Assembly: GCA_005883115.1 (NCBI GenBank)
Contig: VAZQ01000283.1
Coordinates: 1 to 7,304 of the forward strand
Direction: 5' to 3'
Source: Alphaproteobacteria bacterium
GTDB lineage: Bacteria; Pseudomonadota; Alphaproteobacteria; Rhizobiales; Xanthobacteraceae
Length of the DNA: 7,304 nt
Position 1 is the stretch's first letter, and each line of letters opens with the position of its first letter. Under the pieces are notes generated by a model, which saw only the letters and a list, made by a program, of their open reading frames with translations, was not told where the DNA came from and did not search any database. A program made the position numbers and the translations under genes. Of this stretch, positions 5,783 to 7,304 are shown piece by piece.

Positions 5783-7009
5783 TTATTTATCAATTTCGAC
5801 CAGCGTGACGGCATTCACCAAACTGTTGGCCAACACGAAATTTCCATCGCGCGTGACATCCGTGTTGCGCACGATGTTGCCGCCACCCGGGATCACCCAA
5901 GTCTGGAACTTCTCCGTCTTGGGATCGAAGCGCACAACCGTGTTCGGCGTCGTCCCGGATTCGCTGTACCACACGATATCCTTGATGACCGAAATGCCGT
6001 AGGGCTCGGACTGCGGCCCGCCGGGAGATAACCATTCCTTGGCCTGGCCGGTCGCGGGGTCGAGCCGGCCGAGATAACCGCGCACGTTGTCGGTATACCA
6101 GATGACGTCATCGCTGGTGAGCGCCAAGCGCCGCGGACGCGCTCCCGCGTCCGGCAGCGTGTATTCCTTGATCGCCATCGTTTTCGGGTCGATGCTCGCA
6201 ACCTTGTTGGTGCCAAACAGGACGGTAAACGGAACGCCCTTGGAGTTCACCTGTATGCCATAGGGCCGCGACTTCGGAGTCGGCGCCGTGACGAGCTTCA
6301 CCTCGCTGGTCTTCGGATCGAGCCGGCCGATCATGTTGGAATTCTGCAGCGTGAACCAGAGAATCCCGCTCTGATCGAAGACAAGCGAGTGCGGGTCTTT
6401 CGCCGCGGGATCCGGCATCTTGTATTCGGTGACCGCACCCGTCTTCGGGTCGAGCTTGCCGATCAACGCTCCAGTGTTTCCAGTGTACCAAATATTGCCG
6501 TCCTTATCCTCAACCAGGCCATGTGGGCCGGAGTGCGCTGTCTTGAGGGGATATTCCTTGAATTGGCCGGTCTTCGGGTCGAGCCTGCCGAGCACATTGG
6601 CCATCTGTCCCGAGTACCAAATGGCGCCGTCCTTGGTTGCGAGCGGGTCATGCGGGCGTGAACCAGGCGTGGGGACTGGCCACACCTTGATCGCGACCTT
6701 CGCCGGTCCCGGAGTCGCCACGCCGGCGGGTTTCGACTTTTCCGGGAAGTATTTGGTCAAGTAGTCCGTCATTACGGCGAGCTGATCGGGAGGGACAACA
6801 ACTCCATGATTGGCCATCATCCGTATGACTGTGCGCCATCCCTCGGGCGTATACCCGCTGCCGACGCGGCTGAAAAAAGTGTGGCAGCTTTCGCAATAAG
6901 CCGCGACCGTTTCCTTGCCCGGTCCGTCGGGCAAGCTCTGGCTTTGCGCAGGCAGAACAGGGCAGAGAACGCCTGCAAATATCAGTGACGCGAGCGATTT
7001 TTTCGACAT
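5783..7009 (-). CDS. Exported heme protein: N-terminal cytochrome c-type domain plus Vgb-like seven-bladed beta-propeller
   Basis: This 408-residue protein starts at ATG 7009, which has GGGGAGG a few bases upstream; an in-frame ATG at 7045 would put a charged segment before the signal peptide. Residues 1 to about 23 form a Sec signal (MSKKSLASLIFAGVLCPVLP). A heme motif CESCH (39-43) lies in a short domain with W58 and the RMMANHG segment (63-69), resembling the heme-binding domain of quinohemoprotein amine dehydrogenases; Met64 or Met65 might be the axial ligand. From about residue 100 the protein consists of repeats of roughly 40-45 residues with IWYT and IGRLDPKTG marks: six DPxT repeats plus a closing VTLVEIDK strand, fitting a seven-bladed propeller like virginiamycin B lyase (Vgb). 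Antibiotic lyase activity is not implied; a periplasmic redox or binding role is more likely. It converges on the cytochrome unit and has its own terminator. Confidence 0.88.
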   Translation of the reverse strand: MSKKSLASLIFAGVLCPVLPAQSQSLPDGPGKETVAAYCESCHTFFSRVGSGYTPEGWRTVIRMMANHGVVVPPDQLAVMTDYLTKYFPEKSKPAGVATPGPAKVAIKVWPVPTPGSRPHDPLATKDGAIWYSGQMANVLGRLDPKTGQFKEYPLKTAHSGPHGLVEDKDGNIWYTGNTGALIGKLDPKTGAVTEYKMPDPAAKDPHSLVFDQSGILWFTLQNSNMIGRLDPKTSEVKLVTAPTPKSRPYGIQVNSKGVPFTVLFGTNKVASIDPKTMAIKEYTLPDAGARPRRLALTSDDVIWYTDNVRGYLGRLDPATGQAKEWLSPGGPQSEPYGISVIKDIVWYSESGTTPNTVVRFDPKTEKFQTWVIPGGGNIVRNTDVTRDGNFVLANSLVNAVTLVEIDK

Positions 7010-7080
7010 GGTACCTCCCCAGCAACGCCTACCCTCCCGCTCCACGCGGGCGCAGACAAATAAGATTAGCAGGCGGCGGC

Positions 7081-7099
7081 AATGCTCGCCATGAGCATT
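7081..7099. promoter_or_regulatory. Inverted repeat upstream of the heme-propeller gene, possible operator
   Basis: The perfect palindrome AATGCTC-GCCAT-GAGCATT lies 72-90 bases upstream of the minus-strand start codon, just behind the AT-richer patch that might hold the promoter. The size and spacing suit a dimeric regulator. There is no other support. Confidence 0.3.
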
Positions 7100-7198
7100 C
7101 CCATGAAGTCCCGCCGATGGTGGGTCGGGATAGTGGGTCGTCGCCGAGCGCGCCGGTCGTCTCGGTCAGAGGTCGCTCAGGTTCGGCAAGCCGCTAAT

Positions 7199-7282
7199 AC
7201 CAACCCTTTCTGTTCGTCATTCCGGCCGAGCCGCGGCAGCGGCGAGAGCCGGAATGACGAGTCAGAATTTACGCGGGTTGGT
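7199..7282. repeat. Nested palindromic (REP/MITE-like) element C
   Basis: Three inverted pairs are nested. The outermost is ACCAACCC (7199-7206) with GGGTTGGT (7275-7282). The middle is a perfect 12-bp pair, TCGTCATTCCGG (7214-7225) with CCGGAATGACGA (7249-7260). The innermost is GCCGC (7230-7234) with GCGGC (7239-7243). The GTCATTCCGG end resembles the GTCATTGCCGG end of element A, so the two may be related families. It is intergenic here. Confidence 0.75.
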
Positions 7283-7304
7283 TTAATCCGCTCTGATGTT
7301 GGCG

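Larger units (their letters stand above)
7010..7304. other. Non-coding upstream region of the heme-propeller gene
   Basis: These 295 bases contain no credible gene on either strand. They hold the ribosome-binding site (GGGGAGG on the minus strand, next to 7010), an AT-richer patch at 7057-7068 where a minus-strand promoter could lie, an inverted repeat at 7081-7099, a duplicated GTGGGTCG (near 7120 and 7134) and palindromic element C. Promoter boxes cannot be assigned with confidence. Confidence 0.5.

Noticed and set aside
5783..7009. Calling the propeller protein a virginiamycin B lyase resistance gene (vgb)
   Set aside because: The propeller repeats match the fold, but the N-terminal heme motif, the export signal and the absence of identifiable Vgb catalytic residues argue against this function.

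Overview
The window looks like chromosomal DNA of a high-GC alphaproteobacterium of the order Hyphomicrobiales (Bradyrhizobium, Rhodopseudomonas or Xanthobacteraceae-like). This is inferred from GC-rich codon use, a Bug/TctC-type solute receptor of the style these genomes carry in many copies, and three short nested palindromic elements that resemble the intergenic repeats of this group. No phage, transposase, CRISPR, tRNA or rRNA is visible.

Layout from left to right. Positions 3-188 (+) hold the C-terminal end of a phosphatidylserine-decarboxylase-like protein, cut by the window edge. Positions 398-1375 (-) encode a Bug/TctC-family substrate-binding protein. A 344-base divergent spacer follows. 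Positions 1720-2274 (+) encode a small predicted membrane protein whose last third is made by a palindromic repeat element. A 484-base spacer contains an unusual array of CCTTGACA octamers. It precedes a two-gene unit: a Tat-exported thiamine-diphosphate (ThDP) enzyme of the acetolactate synthase/pyruvate oxidase superfamily (2759-4696, +) and a monoheme cytochrome c (4708-5247, +). The start signal of the cytochrome overlaps the stop codon of the enzyme. The cytochrome has a palindromic element inside its 5' reading frame, and its heme domain is repeated directly downstream as an apparently perfect 324-bp tandem copy without a start codon. A converging gene (5783-7009, -) encodes an exported protein with an N-terminal heme motif joined to a seven-bladed virginiamycin-B-lyase-like propeller, followed by a clear intrinsic terminator. 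The right edge is non-coding and carries a third palindromic element.

Functionally, four of the five complete genes encode proteins aimed at or beyond the inner membrane, and two carry c-type heme motifs. The most interesting idea is that the ThDP enzyme is loaded with cofactor in the cytoplasm, exported folded by Tat, and paired in the periplasm with the cytochrome as electron acceptor, giving a periplasmic 2-oxoacid (or similar) oxidising pair. The gene order, export signals and heme and ThDP motifs are seen directly. The reaction, substrate and electron route are inference.
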